Shown piece after piece: positions 1-8,616 of a DNA stretch of 64,000 bases (position 1 is the stretch's first letter; every line of letters begins with the position of its first letter). A program made the position numbers and the translations under genes. The stretch is from Pseudomonas sp. GM41(2012) (lineage in GTDB: Bacteria; Pseudomonadota; Gammaproteobacteria; Pseudomonadales; Pseudomonadaceae): positions 1,550,001-1,614,000 of the forward strand of contig NZ_AKJN02000006.1 in NCBI RefSeq assembly GCF_000282315.2, given 5' to 3'. The notes under the pieces are model-generated. The model was not told where the DNA came from and did no database searches. It worked only from the letters and a program-made list of their open reading frames with translations.

Positions 1-1
1 A

Positions 2-1201
2 ACCCTGCACAACGAACTGCACGCGCGTCCGTCACTGTATTTTGACGAACCGGCCCATGTGTTTCATCTGGCCTTCCTTGGCGGGGAGCCGGAGTGCAAT
101 GCGCTGCTGGAGCGCTGCTGCCCTGCTCCGATCGATCCTCATGCCGCCCAGGGCATCACCCAACTCGATGGCCACGCCCTGAAATGGGAACGCCACGCCG
201 AGTTCTTCACCCTGACCCTGGTGGTCACTTCATCCTGCGATGACCTGTCCTGGACATCGCTGCCCGAGGTGCTGGCGCAAAAGGTCGAAGCGCATTTGCC
301 GCAGCTGATCAACTCGGTGCAGATCGTCGTGCGTGGCGAAGCCGGCCTGGACCTCGCCGGCTACGGTTTCAAGGACCCGTGCGGTTCCTGCGTGGGCGGT
401 GGCGATGCGGTGGTCTGGAGCGATTTTCGTCTCAGCGAGGATGGCAACAACCACATTCTGTTCATCAACCGGCGCCTCAACGCTTACCGCCAAGGGCGGA
501 TGATCCGTCGTCTGCTGGAAATCGAGACCTACCGCATGATGGCCTCGCTGTCGTTGACCATGGCCAAGACCTTGAGCGCGCAACTCGATGTCTTTGACAA
601 GACCTTGGTCACCCTCTCCGAGCGTAACGCCGACGCCGACAGCGGCAACGCGAAAGCCCTGCTGGCGGACATCTCCAACCTGTCAGCCCAAGTGGTCAGC
701 AGTACCGCGAAAACCCGCCACCGCTTCAGTGCCACCCAAGCCTATGCCCAACTCGTGTACGAGCGCCTGGGCGAATTGCGGGAAAGTCACGTCGGCGATT
801 GTCAGCGTCTCGGGGTGTTCATCGAACGCCGTTTCAAACCCACCGTCAGGTACTGCACCGCCACCGAACAACGCCTGGAGCACCTGGCCAAAAGCGTGGC
901 CAACCTGGGCGACCTGTTGCAAGCCCGGGTTCAGGTGGAAATGGAAGAACAGAACTCGGAAATTCTCAAAAGCCTGAACGCCCGCGCCGACGCCCAGATC
1001 AAGATCCAGCGCGCCGTTGAAGGTCTGTCGATTATCGCCATTACTTACTACCTGCTGAACCTGCTCAAGCTTGGTTACTCAGGGTTGCACCTGCTCGGCG
1101 CCGAGGTGGCCCCGCGAGAGGCGATGCTGGCGATGACGCCCCTCGCGATCGCGATCCTTGCGCTGATTATTTTCCGCATCAAGAAAGTCAAAGAGCACTG
1201 A
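2..1201 (+). CDS. DUF3422 family protein (5' partial)
   Basis: The reading frame is open from base 2 and begins with the residues LHNELHARP, typical of the N-terminus of DUF3422 proteins, so only a few codons are missing upstream of the window. About 400 residues are visible. The C-terminus carries two hydrophobic segments (around IAITYYLLNLL and the last 25 residues) followed by a basic tail, suggesting an inner-membrane anchor with a large soluble N-terminal domain. The central region is helical and charged. The biochemical function of the family is unknown. A GTG at 59 gives an artificially short ORF; the conserved motif upstream of it argues against that start. Confidence 0.85.
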   Translation, partial: TLHNELHARPSLYFDEPAHVFHLAFLGGEPECNALLERCCPAPIDPHAAQGITQLDGHALKWERHAEFFTLTLVVTSSCDDLSWTSLPEVLAQKVEAHLPQLINSVQIVVRGEAGLDLAGYGFKDPCGSCVGGGDAVVWSDFRLSEDGNNHILFINRRLNAYRQGRMIRRLLEIETYRMMASLSLTMAKTLSAQLDVFDKTLVTLSERNADADSGNAKALLADISNLSAQVVSSTAKTRHRFSATQAYAQLVYERLGELRESHVGDCQRLGVFIERRFKPTVRYCTATEQRLEHLAKSVANLGDLLQARVQVEMEEQNSEILKSLNARADAQIKIQRAVEGLSIIAITYYLLNLLKLGYSGLHLLGAEVAPREAMLAMTPLAIAILALIIFRIKKVKEH

Positions 1202-1247
1202 TACGGTGAGGCGCTGGGGGAGTTGTCGTGATTTCGTCCAGCCGTCC

Positions 1248-1478
1248 TTAGTCAGCGCCCGAAGTATTTAACGGAGTGACGACGTCAGTGCTTGAAGGAG
1301 AGACATTAAGAAAGGCATTCCAGATCTCGTAAGCATCGTGATGCCGTTTGGTCGCCTCCTCCCATTCAGGTCCTGAAACACATTTGGAAGAGACCAGCGT
1401 CATCATGCCCATCGTTGCGGCGTCCAGTTCGATCAGGAAAGCGTGAGACTGGATTCTGAAATCTTCGACCGATGGCAT
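1248..1478 (-). CDS. small hypothetical protein (76 aa)
   Basis: A 76-residue ORF preceded by a G-rich ribosome binding site (GGGGGA) about 8 bases before the ATG. The protein has no signal peptide or membrane segment; it contains short amphipathic stretches and one Cys in the sequence KCVSGPEW. It resembles the many small orphan proteins of Pseudomonas, but I do not recognise a family. It converges on the DUF3422 gene with a 46-base gap. An imperfect hairpin (1487-1553) lies directly upstream and would be in its leader. Confidence 0.5.
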   Translation of the reverse strand: MPSVEDFRIQSHAFLIELDAATMGMMTLVSSKCVSGPEWEEATKRHHDAYEIWNAFLNVSPSSTDVVTPLNTSGAD

Positions 1479-1486
1479 TACGTGTT

Positions 1487-1553
1487 CCCCCGGCGGATTA
1501 CACCGCCATTAAGGAGCGACTGCTCCTCGGACGGTGGAGTACCGCCCGGCGGG
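1487..1553. other. imperfect hairpin in the leader of the 76-aa gene
   Basis: The two halves of this 67-base stretch are imperfectly complementary, with an inner GGAGC-GACT-GCTCC hairpin and outer CCGGCGG/CCGCCCGG pairing. It lies immediately upstream of the minus-strand ATG at 1478, so it could be a leader structure or an isolated degenerate palindromic repeat. No U-tract follows, so it is not a convincing terminator. Confidence 0.3.
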
Positions 1554-1674
1554 AAAATTCAGGCAGTCTGACCGCCGGTAGGTTTCATGGCCCAAGCTGA
1601 TCGACGCCGACAAAAAATCTCGAACTCAAGCCATAGCGTTGAATCCAATGTTCAGGTCAATGGAGGTCAGTGAT

Positions 1675-1869
1675 ATGAACAACGATGACAGTATTAACGA
1701 CGTCGAATCAGAAGCAACGTCAAACGCCCCGCCCACCGATACGTCTGGCAAGCCCGTCAACGTCGATCAGACCAATACGCCCTCTCCAACTCGAACCAAA
1801 GAGCTGGAAGCTGAGGAGCTCCGTCGAAAAATAGCGGAGATAGAACGCAAAGTGGCGGACGGTAACTAG
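1675..1869 (+). CDS. small acidic, probably disordered hypothetical protein (64 aa)
   Basis: The ATG at 1675 has a clear GGAGG ribosome binding site at 1662-1666, eight bases upstream, so this start is preferred to the in-frame ATG at 1639. The N-terminal half is rich in Asp, Asn, Ser, Thr and Pro and is probably disordered. The last 20 residues form a charged amphipathic helix with a KELEAEELRRKIAEIERK pattern that could be a short coiled coil. No enzyme motif is present. A strong stem-loop (1896-1930) follows 26 bases after the stop, which supports this being a transcribed monocistronic gene. I do not recognise a named family. Confidence 0.6.
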   Translation: MNNDDSINDVESEATSNAPPTDTSGKPVNVDQTNTPSPTRTKELEAEELRRKIAEIERKVADGN

Positions 1870-1895
1870 CCAGGTGCTTGGCGCTGACGGGCGTC

Positions 1896-1930
1896 AAAAG
1901 CGGCCGACGGGGGTCGAGTTGGCCGCTTTT
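1896..1930. terminator. bidirectional stem-loop terminator
   Basis: A perfect 10-bp inverted repeat (AAAAGCGGCC at 1896-1905, GGCCGCTTTT at 1921-1930) with a 15-base loop. The A-run on one side and T-run on the other let it act in both directions, separating the small plus-strand gene from the minus-strand dehydrogenase ending at 1981. Confidence 0.75.
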
Positions 1931-1980
1931 CAACCTTGTGGGGGCGCGTAACCGTTGCAAGTGCCTGTGCTGTTTTGACG

Positions 1981-2754
1981 TCAACTCATCCAGTTTCCAC
2001 CGTCGACGTTGTAGGTCTGAGCCACCACATATTCACTCTCGGACGACGCGAGGAATATGGCCATTCCCGTCAGGTCATCAGCCGTCCCCATCCGCCCGAA
2101 AGGCACCTCTTGACCCACGAGCCTTTTCTTTTCGCCCAATGGCCGATTCTCGTATTGAGCGAACATCGCATCGACGCCATCCCAGTGCTCACCGTCTACC
2201 ACGCCAGGCGCGATGGCATTCACATTGATCCCATGCTTGATCAGATCCAGACCTGCTGATTGTGTAAGGCTGATCACTGCCGCTTTCGTCGCGCAATACA
2301 CACCCACCAGTGCCTCCCCTCTGCGACCTGCCTGGCTGGCCATGTTGATGATTTTGCCGCCATGCCCCTGCCTGATCATCTGACGAGCGGCCGCCTGAAG
2401 GGTGAACAGTGTTCCTGCAACATTAATCGAAAACAAACGCTCGAAACTGTCGCGGGTGATGTCGACTATCGGCGCGAGATCGAACAATGCGGCGTTGTTG
2501 ATCAGGATATCCAACTTGCCTGTCTGTGAAATCACAGCGGCAATCGCATCATCGATAGACGCTTGGTCGGTCACGTCCATCTTGACAGCGTAAGCGTTTG
2601 GTCCGAGTTCGGCAGCCGTGGCCCGGGCGCGCTCAAGATTGATGTCAGCGATGGCTACCGTTGCCCCTTCATTAACATAGGCCTGAGCAAAAGAACGGCC
2701 GATGCCTCGGGCGGATCCGGTGACAAGCGCGCTTTTACCTTCTAGTCGTTTCAT
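1981..2754 (-). CDS. SDR-family polyol (sorbitol/galactitol-type) dehydrogenase
   Basis: A classical short-chain dehydrogenase of 257 residues. The Rossmann motif TGSARGIG is at residues 12-19, NNAA at 86-89, and the catalytic Ser140, Tyr153 and Lys157 (YCATK) are in place. D37 at the end of beta-2 suggests NAD preference. It is the last gene of the mtlEFGK transcription unit, 65 bases after mtlK, so the likely role is oxidation of the imported polyol to a ketose in the cytoplasm. By family resemblance it is closest to sorbitol (L-iditol 2-) dehydrogenases of the SmoS/PolS type. The exact substrate cannot be fixed from sequence. Confidence 0.8.
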   Translation of the reverse strand: MKRLEGKSALVTGSARGIGRSFAQAYVNEGATVAIADINLERARATAAELGPNAYAVKMDVTDQASIDDAIAAVISQTGKLDILINNAALFDLAPIVDITRDSFERLFSINVAGTLFTLQAAARQMIRQGHGGKIINMASQAGRRGEALVGVYCATKAAVISLTQSAGLDLIKHGINVNAIAPGVVDGEHWDGVDAMFAQYENRPLGEKKRLVGQEVPFGRMGTADDLTGMAIFLASSESEYVVAQTYNVDGGNWMS

Positions 2755-2819
2755 TGAGTGTTCATCCGTTTTCTTGAATGTCGGGTACGCCCAACCGAGG
2801 GCATTAAAGAGGATTAAGA

Positions 2820-3917
2820 TCAGGCGGCGCGACGCACCAACGGGGCGACAGCCTTGCCGTGTTCATCGAACAAATGGCAGTGCGAAACGTCCAGCGCGAC
2901 CCACCGTTGCTCTCCATAAGCGACGTCGCAGTCGCCATTGACTCGTACGGTGAGTGCTTCACCGGACTTGGCGACGACGTGGCAGAAGGTGTCGCTGCCC
3001 AGGCGTTCGGTGACGTCCGTGGTGATGGGCAGTTGCCCTTGATCATCCAGGCTGAGGTGTTCGGGACGTATTCCTACGGTGACCTCGTTGCCCTTGCCCA
3101 ACGTGCTGCCATCACGAGGGATCAGCAGACGTCGACCGGAGGCCAGTTCGACCTCTACGCCCTGATGACTGTTGGCAACCACGGTGGCCTTGAGAAAGCC
3201 CATTTTCGGGGTGCCCAAAAAACCGGCGACGAACAGATTGGCCGGTTGGTGATAAAGCTCGAGCGGCGAGCCAATCTGCTCGATACGACCGCCGTTGAGC
3301 ACTACCACCTTGGTGGCGAGCGTCATGGCTTCGACCTGATCATGAGTCACGTAGATCATCGTGGCCTGCAGTTCTTTATGCAGCCGGGATAGCTCCAGGC
3401 GCATCTGCACCCGCAGGGCGGCGTCGAGGTTGGACAGTGGTTCGTCGAACAGGAAGATCTTCGGATTGCGCACGATGGCGCGACCGATGGCCACGCGTTG
3501 ACGCTGGCCGCCGGACAGTTGCTTCGGCTTGCGCTCCAGCAGGCGTTCCAGCTCCAGGATCCGGGCAGCCTCAGTCACCTTGCGCTCGACGTCCTGCTTG
3601 TCATCACCCGCCAGATCCAGCGCGAAGGACATGTTCTTGCGCACCGTCATGTGTGGGTACAGGGCGTAGGTCTGGAACACCATCGCCAGGTCGCGCTTGG
3701 CCGGGCTGACTTCGGTGATGTCGCGGCCATCCAGTTCGATGGTGCCACTGGTGACCTCCTCCAGGCCGGCAATCAGCCGCAGCAAGGTGGATTTGCCGCA
3801 GCCCGACGGGCCGACGAACACCACGAATTCTTTATCACGGACTTCGAGATCAATGCCCTTGATGATGGAAAAGCCTTCGAAGCCTTTTTGCAGATTCTTG
3901 ATTTTCAGGTTGGCCAT
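2820..3917 (-). CDS. mtlK: polyol ABC transporter ATP-binding protein MtlK
   Basis: A 365-residue CUT1-type sugar ABC ATPase. Walker A GPSGCGKST is at 36-44, the Q-loop Gln at 82, the LSGGQRQ signature at 134-140, Walker B with FLFDEPLSNLD at about 155-165, and the H-loop THDQ at 191-194. A C-terminal OB-type regulatory domain follows, as in MalK/UgpC/MtlK. The start at 3917 is preferred because GGAGG lies just upstream and the residues MANLKIKNL are the family N-terminus; a longer ORF upstream is not conserved in character. It energises the MtlFG permease with MtlE as the binding protein. Confidence 0.9.
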   Translation of the reverse strand: MANLKIKNLQKGFEGFSIIKGIDLEVRDKEFVVFVGPSGCGKSTLLRLIAGLEEVTSGTIELDGRDITEVSPAKRDLAMVFQTYALYPHMTVRKNMSFALDLAGDDKQDVERKVTEAARILELERLLERKPKQLSGGQRQRVAIGRAIVRNPKIFLFDEPLSNLDAALRVQMRLELSRLHKELQATMIYVTHDQVEAMTLATKVVVLNGGRIEQIGSPLELYHQPANLFVAGFLGTPKMGFLKATVVANSHQGVEVELASGRRLLIPRDGSTLGKGNEVTVGIRPEHLSLDDQGQLPITTDVTERLGSDTFCHVVAKSGEALTVRVNGDCDVAYGEQRWVALDVSHCHLFDEHGKAVAPLVRRAA

Positions 3918-3950
3918 GATGATGGGCCTCCACTTGTTGTTTTTTAAGAT

Positions 3951-4039
3951 CAAAAGATCGCAGCCTTCGGCAGCTCCTACACGGAACGTCCGGCCGATGC
4001 GGTGTCCTTGTAGGAGCTGCCGCAGGCTGCGATCTTTTG
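3951..4039. repeat. REP-type inverted repeat between mtlK and mtlG
   Basis: Two 30-base arms (3951-3980 and 4010-4039) are complementary at 29 of 30 positions, with the core GCAGGCTGCGATCTTTTG. The same element recurs at 36855-36942. In an operon such a palindrome may pause or stabilise the mRNA 3' of mtlG. Confidence 0.8.
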
Positions 4040-4050
4040 CTTTTGATTTT

Positions 4051-4881
4051 TCATTTCACGGCGCCGAACGACAGGCCGCGGACCAATTGTTTCTGGCTGA
4101 TCCAGCCGAAGATCAGGATCGGCGCGCAGGCCAGGGTCGACACCGCCGACAACTTGGCCCAGAACAGACCTTCGGGGCTGGAGTAGGAGGCGATCAACGC
4201 GGTCAGCGGCGCGGCTTTCGACGAGGTCAGGTTCAGCGACCAGAAGGCTTCGTTCCAGCACAGGATCAGCGACAGCAGCACCGTGGACGCCAGACCGCCC
4301 TTGGCAATCGGCAGCAGTACCCGGACCATTTCCTGCCACAGCGTGGCGCCGTCGAGGCGCGCGGCTTCAAGGATGTCCTTGGGGATGTCCTTGAAGTAGG
4401 TGTAAATCATCCAGACCACGATCGGCAGGTTGATCAGGGTGTAGATCACGATCAGCGCGATGCGCGTATCGAGCAGGCCGAAACTCTTGGCCAGCAGGTA
4501 GATCGGCATCAGCACGCCCACCGGTGGCAGCATTTTGGTGGAGAGCATCCACAGCAGCGTGCGTTTGGTGCGCTGGGTTTCATAGAACGCCATCGAGTAG
4601 GCCGCCGGCACCGCGATCAGCAGGCACAGAGCGGTGGCGCTGAAGGAAATCACCACCGAGTTCCAGGCGAAGCTGAAGTAATCGCTGCGCTCGTTGATGT
4701 GCAGGTAGTTCTCCAGCGTCGGCGTGAAGAGGAACTGCGGCGGCGTGGCGAACGCATCGATTTCGGTTTTGAAACTGGTCATCACCATCCAGAAGATCGG
4801 GAAGAAGATCAGGATCGCGATGGCCCAGGCCAGGGTGCCGAGCAGCAGGCTTTGCAGGCGGCGGGATTGTTGAAGGGTCAT
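4051..4881 (-). CDS. mtlG: polyol ABC transporter permease MtlG
   Basis: A 276-residue inner-membrane permease of the MalG type. The EAA loop reads EAARLDGATLWQEMVRVLLP, the site that docks the ATPase. About six membrane segments are visible, the first at residues 14-34. The ATG at 4881 lies 10 bases downstream of the mtlF stop, so the two permease genes are likely co-translated. With MtlF it forms the channel for polyol uptake (mannitol, glucitol or arabitol in characterised P. fluorescens relatives). A REP palindrome separates it from mtlK. Confidence 0.9.
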   Translation of the reverse strand: MTLQQSRRLQSLLLGTLAWAIAILIFFPIFWMVMTSFKTEIDAFATPPQFLFTPTLENYLHINERSDYFSFAWNSVVISFSATALCLLIAVPAAYSMAFYETQRTKRTLLWMLSTKMLPPVGVLMPIYLLAKSFGLLDTRIALIVIYTLINLPIVVWMIYTYFKDIPKDILEAARLDGATLWQEMVRVLLPIAKGGLASTVLLSLILCWNEAFWSLNLTSSKAAPLTALIASYSSPEGLFWAKLSAVSTLACAPILIFGWISQKQLVRGLSFGAVK

Positions 4882-4891
4882 GGCGCAGGCC

Positions 4892-5818
4892 TCAGGCTTT
4901 GTCTGTCAGGTTTTTGCCGATCATGCGCACCAGCACGATGGCCGCGATGTTGGCGATCACCACCGCGATCAAGCCACCGGCGGACGCCATGCCGACGTCG
5001 AACTGCACCAGCGCCTGGTTGTAGATCAGGTAGGCGAGGTTGGTCGAGGCGTAGCCGGGGCCGCCGTTGGTGGTGGTGAAGATTTCGGCGAACACCGAGA
5101 GCAGGAAGATGGTTTCGATCATCACCACCACCGCAATCGGCCGGGCCAGGTGCGGCAAGGTCAGGTGCCAGAAGATCGCGATCGGCCCGGCACCGTCGAG
5201 GCGCGCGGCTTCCTTCTGTTCCTGGTCGAGGGACTGCATGGCGGTCATCAGGATCAGGATCGCAAACGGCAGCCATTGCCAGGACACAATGATGATGATC
5301 GACAGCAGCGGGTAGTGCGCCAGCCAGTCCACCGGCTGCGCGCCGAACAGCTTCCAGACGTAGGCGAGAATCCCCGACACCGGGTGGAAAATCAGGTTCT
5401 TCCAGATCAGCGCGCCGACGGTGGGCATGATGAAAAACGGCGAGATCAGCATCACCCGCACGATGCCGCGACCGAGAAACTCACTGGCCTCCAGCAGCGC
5501 ACTGATCAACACGCCGAACACCACGCTGATCAGCAGCACGCTGCCGACCAGCAACAAGGTGTTGGTGGCGCCGGGCAGGAACCCCGAGTCGCTGAGGAAG
5601 TAGCTGAAGTTCTCCAACCCCACGAACGCGTTTTCGCCGGGGTACAGCAGGTTGTAGCGGATCAGCGAGAAGTAAACGGTCATGCCCAGCGGCACGATCA
5701 TCCACAGCAGCAACAACGCCACCGAGGGGCTGACCAGAAACCAGCCGGGGTTGGCCAACCGGCTTTTACGCACCGGTTGGGGAATGTCCATGTGAGCTTT
5801 GGCAGTTGAAATATTCAT
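4892..5818 (-). CDS. mtlF: polyol ABC transporter permease MtlF
   Basis: A 308-residue MalF-type permease with about six transmembrane segments and an EAA loop (KEAARLDGAGPIAIFWHLTLP). The start at 5818 (MNISTAKAHMD) is chosen because the longer open frame upstream runs through a REP palindrome and has no family character. No strong Shine-Dalgarno sequence precedes this ATG, so translation may be weak. It is separated from mtlE by a 41-bp perfect palindrome, which fits the usual pattern of high binding-protein and lower permease expression. Confidence 0.88.
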   Translation of the reverse strand: MNISTAKAHMDIPQPVRKSRLANPGWFLVSPSVALLLLWMIVPLGMTVYFSLIRYNLLYPGENAFVGLENFSYFLSDSGFLPGATNTLLLVGSVLLISVVFGVLISALLEASEFLGRGIVRVMLISPFFIMPTVGALIWKNLIFHPVSGILAYVWKLFGAQPVDWLAHYPLLSIIIIVSWQWLPFAILILMTAMQSLDQEQKEAARLDGAGPIAIFWHLTLPHLARPIAVVVMIETIFLLSVFAEIFTTTNGGPGYASTNLAYLIYNQALVQFDVGMASAGGLIAVVIANIAAIVLVRMIGKNLTDKA

Positions 5819-5858
5819 GGTGATAGAACCAATTGGGAACAGATAAATGAAGATCCAA

Positions 5859-5984
5859 TGTGGGAATGGGCTTTTGTGGCGAGGGGGCTTGCCCCCGTTG
5901 GGTCGCGAAGCGCCCCCAAAGCTTTGCGACTGCTTCGCAGCCGAACGGGGGCAAGCCCCCTCGCCACAAAAGCCCATTCCCACA
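5859..5984. repeat. long perfect REP palindrome between mtlE and mtlF
   Basis: Arms of 41 bases (5859-5899 and 5944-5984) are perfectly complementary with a 44-base loop that itself contains complementary GCGAAGC/GCTTCGC-like segments. The core GGCGAGGGGGCTTGCCCCC also appears as a half-site at 32334-32358 and in degraded form at 29198-29354. On the minus strand it directly follows the mtlE stop codon. Confidence 0.85.
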
Positions 5985-5999
5985 GTTGTTATTGCCGGG

Positions 6000-7307
6000 T
6001 TACTTGGGGTAACCGGCGCGCTTCATTTCACGTTCGGTGGAGGTCTGTGCGGCGGCGAGGGCTTGATCAACCGACATCTGTCCGGTGAGCGCCGCCGAAA
6101 ACAGTTTCCCTACAGACGTGCCGATCGCCTGGAACTCGGGAATGGTCACGTACTGGATGCCCACGTAAGGAACAGCCTTGATCGACGGGTGCGCAGGATC
6201 GGCGTGCTGCATCATCTGCAAGGTCACTTGCGCGAAAGGTGCGGCCTTCAAATAGGCCTCGTTGTAGGTGGACTGCCGAGTGCCTGGCGGCACGTTGGTA
6301 ATGCCGTCTGTTTCAGCGACAAGTTGAATGTATTCTTTCGACGTTGCCCACGTGATAAAGGCCTTGGCGGTGTCTTTGTGTTTGGAGGTTGCCGGTATCG
6401 CCAGCGACCACGCATACAGCCATGACGAACCTTTGTCGGTGACCTCAGTCGGTGCAGGCGCAAAGCCCACACTGTCGACGACCTTGCTCTGCTCTTTATC
6501 GGTGGTGAACGAACCCGCGACGCTGGCATCCACCCAGATCGCGCATTTACCGCTGTTGAACAGTGCGAGGGTTTCGTTGAAACCATTGCTCGACACGCCT
6601 GGCGGCCCAAACTTCTTGAGCGTATCAACGTAGAAGTGCGCCGCTGCTGTCCACTCTGGGCTGGACAGTTCCGGCTGCCACTTTTCATCAAACCAACGGG
6701 CACCAAAGGCGTTGGCCATGGTGCTCATCAGCGCGATGTTCTCGCCCCAGCCAGCCTTGCCGCGCAGGCACATGCCGTACTGCCCTTTGTCAGGCTGGTG
6801 GAGCCTGGAGGCAAATTCGCCGAGCTGCGTCCAGGTCGGGTGCTCCGGCATGCTCAGGCCTGCTTGCTTGAACAGATCGGTGCGGTAATAGGTGATCGTG
6901 CTTTCGCCATAGAAAGGCAACGCATAGAGCGTGTTGTTGACCGACAGGCCCTGGCGTACCGAGGGGAAGATGTCTTCCAGGTCGTACTCCGGTGGCAGCC
7001 CCGTGATCGGCTCGAGCCAACTCTTGGCTCCCCAAAGCGGCGTTTCATAGGTACCAATCGTCAGGACATCGAACTGTCCGCCCTGAGTGGCGATATCAGT
7101 CGTCAGGCGTTGACGCAGGACGTTTTCTTCCAGCACCACCCAATTGAGTTTCACATCAGGATGCTGCTGCTCAAACACTTTGGAGAGCCGCTGCATCCGG
7201 ATCATGTCGCCATTGTTGACGGTGGCAATGGTCACTGTTTCGGCGGCTTGACTGACAAGGGCGAAGGATAGGCCAGCGGAAAGGAAAAGCGCTTTCGGGA
7301 TGTTCAT
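6000..7307 (-). CDS. mtlE: polyol ABC transporter substrate-binding protein MtlE
   Basis: A 435-residue family-1 extracellular solute-binding protein. Residues 1-22 (MNIPKALFLSAGLSFALVSQAA) are a Sec signal peptide with a predicted cut after the final Ala. The mature part starts ETVTIATVNNGDMIRMQRLS and has the usual two-lobed binding-protein layout. The start at 7307 has a GAGAG ribosome binding site; an upstream in-frame ATG would bury the signal peptide. It is the first gene of the operon mtlE-mtlF-mtlG-mtlK-SDR and should be the most highly expressed product. The promoter lies in the 287-base region shared with the divergent activator gene mtlR. Confidence 0.9.
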   Translation of the reverse strand: MNIPKALFLSAGLSFALVSQAAETVTIATVNNGDMIRMQRLSKVFEQQHPDVKLNWVVLEENVLRQRLTTDIATQGGQFDVLTIGTYETPLWGAKSWLEPITGLPPEYDLEDIFPSVRQGLSVNNTLYALPFYGESTITYYRTDLFKQAGLSMPEHPTWTQLGEFASRLHQPDKGQYGMCLRGKAGWGENIALMSTMANAFGARWFDEKWQPELSSPEWTAAAHFYVDTLKKFGPPGVSSNGFNETLALFNSGKCAIWVDASVAGSFTTDKEQSKVVDSVGFAPAPTEVTDKGSSWLYAWSLAIPATSKHKDTAKAFITWATSKEYIQLVAETDGITNVPPGTRQSTYNEAYLKAAPFAQVTLQMMQHADPAHPSIKAVPYVGIQYVTIPEFQAIGTSVGKLFSAALTGQMSVDQALAAAQTSTEREMKRAGYPK

Positions 7308-7457
7308 CGTAGTGCTCTCCGCTCCGCGCCTTGGACGACGGGAGCTATTATTTTTGTTTGTTAACCACCGCTGATCAAATACGTCAGACCGGCAATGGTG
7401 GACGACTGGATTACAACAGCTTAAAAAAGCCCGGACAAACGCGTAGCGGATGCTCAT

Positions 7458-7512
7458 CTGATACTTTTTTAACCGAGCGCGGCATAGCAGCCCCCGATCA
7501 AAAAAGTATCAG
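7458..7512. promoter_or_regulatory. 13-bp perfect dyad in the mtlE-mtlR promoter region
   Basis: CTGATACTTTTTT at 7458-7470 is repeated as its exact reverse complement at 7500-7512, with a 29-base spacer. The half-site centres are 42 bases apart, about four helical turns. The dyad lies 150 bases upstream of mtlE and 80 bases upstream of mtlR, inside the divergent promoter region. It is the most likely binding site for the AraC-type regulator MtlR. It lies between two gene starts, so a terminator role is unlikely. Confidence 0.6.
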
Positions 7513-7594
7513 TGGCAGGCAATACGTGAGCTAGCAGGTGCCGGACGAGTAGGCGTATGTTGGTCGCATTCGAAGAACAAAAAAGGGGCATGAG

Positions 7595-8545
7595 ATGCCT
7601 GATTCCCGAGCAGCCCTGTTTGAGCAGCGACCCGCCGAGCTGGAGGTCATTCTTCCAGAGCCCGATCATTGCTTTCGCTGGTACGAACACGACTACCCCT
7701 ACTCCCTGGCTCGCTGGAACCATCACCCTGAATTCGAAATTCATCTGATCCGCCAGGGCAGCGGCAAGCTCGTCGCGGGCGATTACATCGGTGCGTTCGG
7801 TGCAGGTCACGTGGCGCTCATCGGCCCCGACCTTCCCCATGACTGGATAGGGGATCTCGCGCCAGGTGAATACCTGGCGGGGCGCGATGTGGTGCTGCAA
7901 TTTGATGGCGCCGCCATTTTGGCCTTACGCGCAACGATGCCTGAGCTGGGCGAGCTTCAACACCTTTTCGAACAAGCACGTCGCGGCCTGGAATTTACCG
8001 GGGCAACAGCTGCACAGGCAGCGCGACTGCTGGAGGACATAGGCTCGGCGCAAGGGCTCGAGCGTTTGATTCTGTTCCTGCAATTGATCAACACACTGAT
8101 GAAAGCGCCCTCGCCTGACGTTCACTTGCTCGCCAGCGCGTGCTACGCGCCCACGCTGGATGCCCGCAGTTCCGAGCGCATCAACAAGGCATTTGACTAT
8201 CTACTGACTGAGCTCACAGGCGACATTCGCCTGTCGGTTATCGCTCAGCGCCTGGAGATGAGCGAGCCCGGTTTTTCGCGGTTCTTCAAAAGGATTACCG
8301 GCCACGGTTTCATCGATCTGATGCGCAAACTCAGGGTTCAGCGCGCCTGCAGGCTGTTACTGCAAACAGAGAGGTCAGTGGCGGACATCTGCTTTGAGGT
8401 TGGCTATGAAAACCTTTCTAACTTCAACAGGCACTTTCGCATCGAAATGGAACAGACACCGAGCGAATATCGCCGAGCAATGGCGATGACATTATTCAAT
8501 CGCAACGGTGCTCATCCCTCCCTGCCTTTCAGTAACGCCCATTGA
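7595..8545 (+). CDS. mtlR: AraC-family polyol operon activator MtlR
   Basis: A 316-residue AraC/XylS regulator. The N-terminal part contains a cupin-like sugar-sensing domain (WNHHPEFEIHLIRQGSGK, residues about 40-110). The C-terminal 100 residues hold two helix-turn-helix motifs, the second being SVADICFEVGYENLSNFNRHFR followed by the family signature TPSEYRR. It is divergent from mtlE and 71 bases ahead of the fructokinase gene. By analogy with P. fluorescens MtlR it should activate the operon when a polyol is present. The ribosome binding site is AAGGGG, seven bases before the ATG. Confidence 0.88.
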   Translation: MPDSRAALFEQRPAELEVILPEPDHCFRWYEHDYPYSLARWNHHPEFEIHLIRQGSGKLVAGDYIGAFGAGHVALIGPDLPHDWIGDLAPGEYLAGRDVVLQFDGAAILALRATMPELGELQHLFEQARRGLEFTGATAAQAARLLEDIGSAQGLERLILFLQLINTLMKAPSPDVHLLASACYAPTLDARSSERINKAFDYLLTELTGDIRLSVIAQRLEMSEPGFSRFFKRITGHGFIDLMRKLRVQRACRLLLQTERSVADICFEVGYENLSNFNRHFRIEMEQTPSEYRRAMAMTLFNRNGAHPSLPFSNAH

Positions 8546-8616
8546 GTGAATGATGCCCGGCGATCGACTCCGATCAGCCAGCAACACCCCTGCGAAAACA
8601 CATTGAGGAAATGACG

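Noticed and set aside
3697..5079. 460-codon plus-strand ORF across mtlK and mtlG
   Set aside because: Antisense open frame caused by high GC; low-complexity Arg/Gln/His-rich product; two well-supported transport genes occupy the other strand.
5819..5983. N-terminal extension of mtlF
   Set aside because: The extra 55 codons run through a REP palindrome; the family N-terminus starts at 5818.
7458..7512. The mtl dyad as an intrinsic terminator
   Set aside because: It lies between two divergent gene starts, has a 29-base spacer and would have nothing to terminate; an operator is more sensible.
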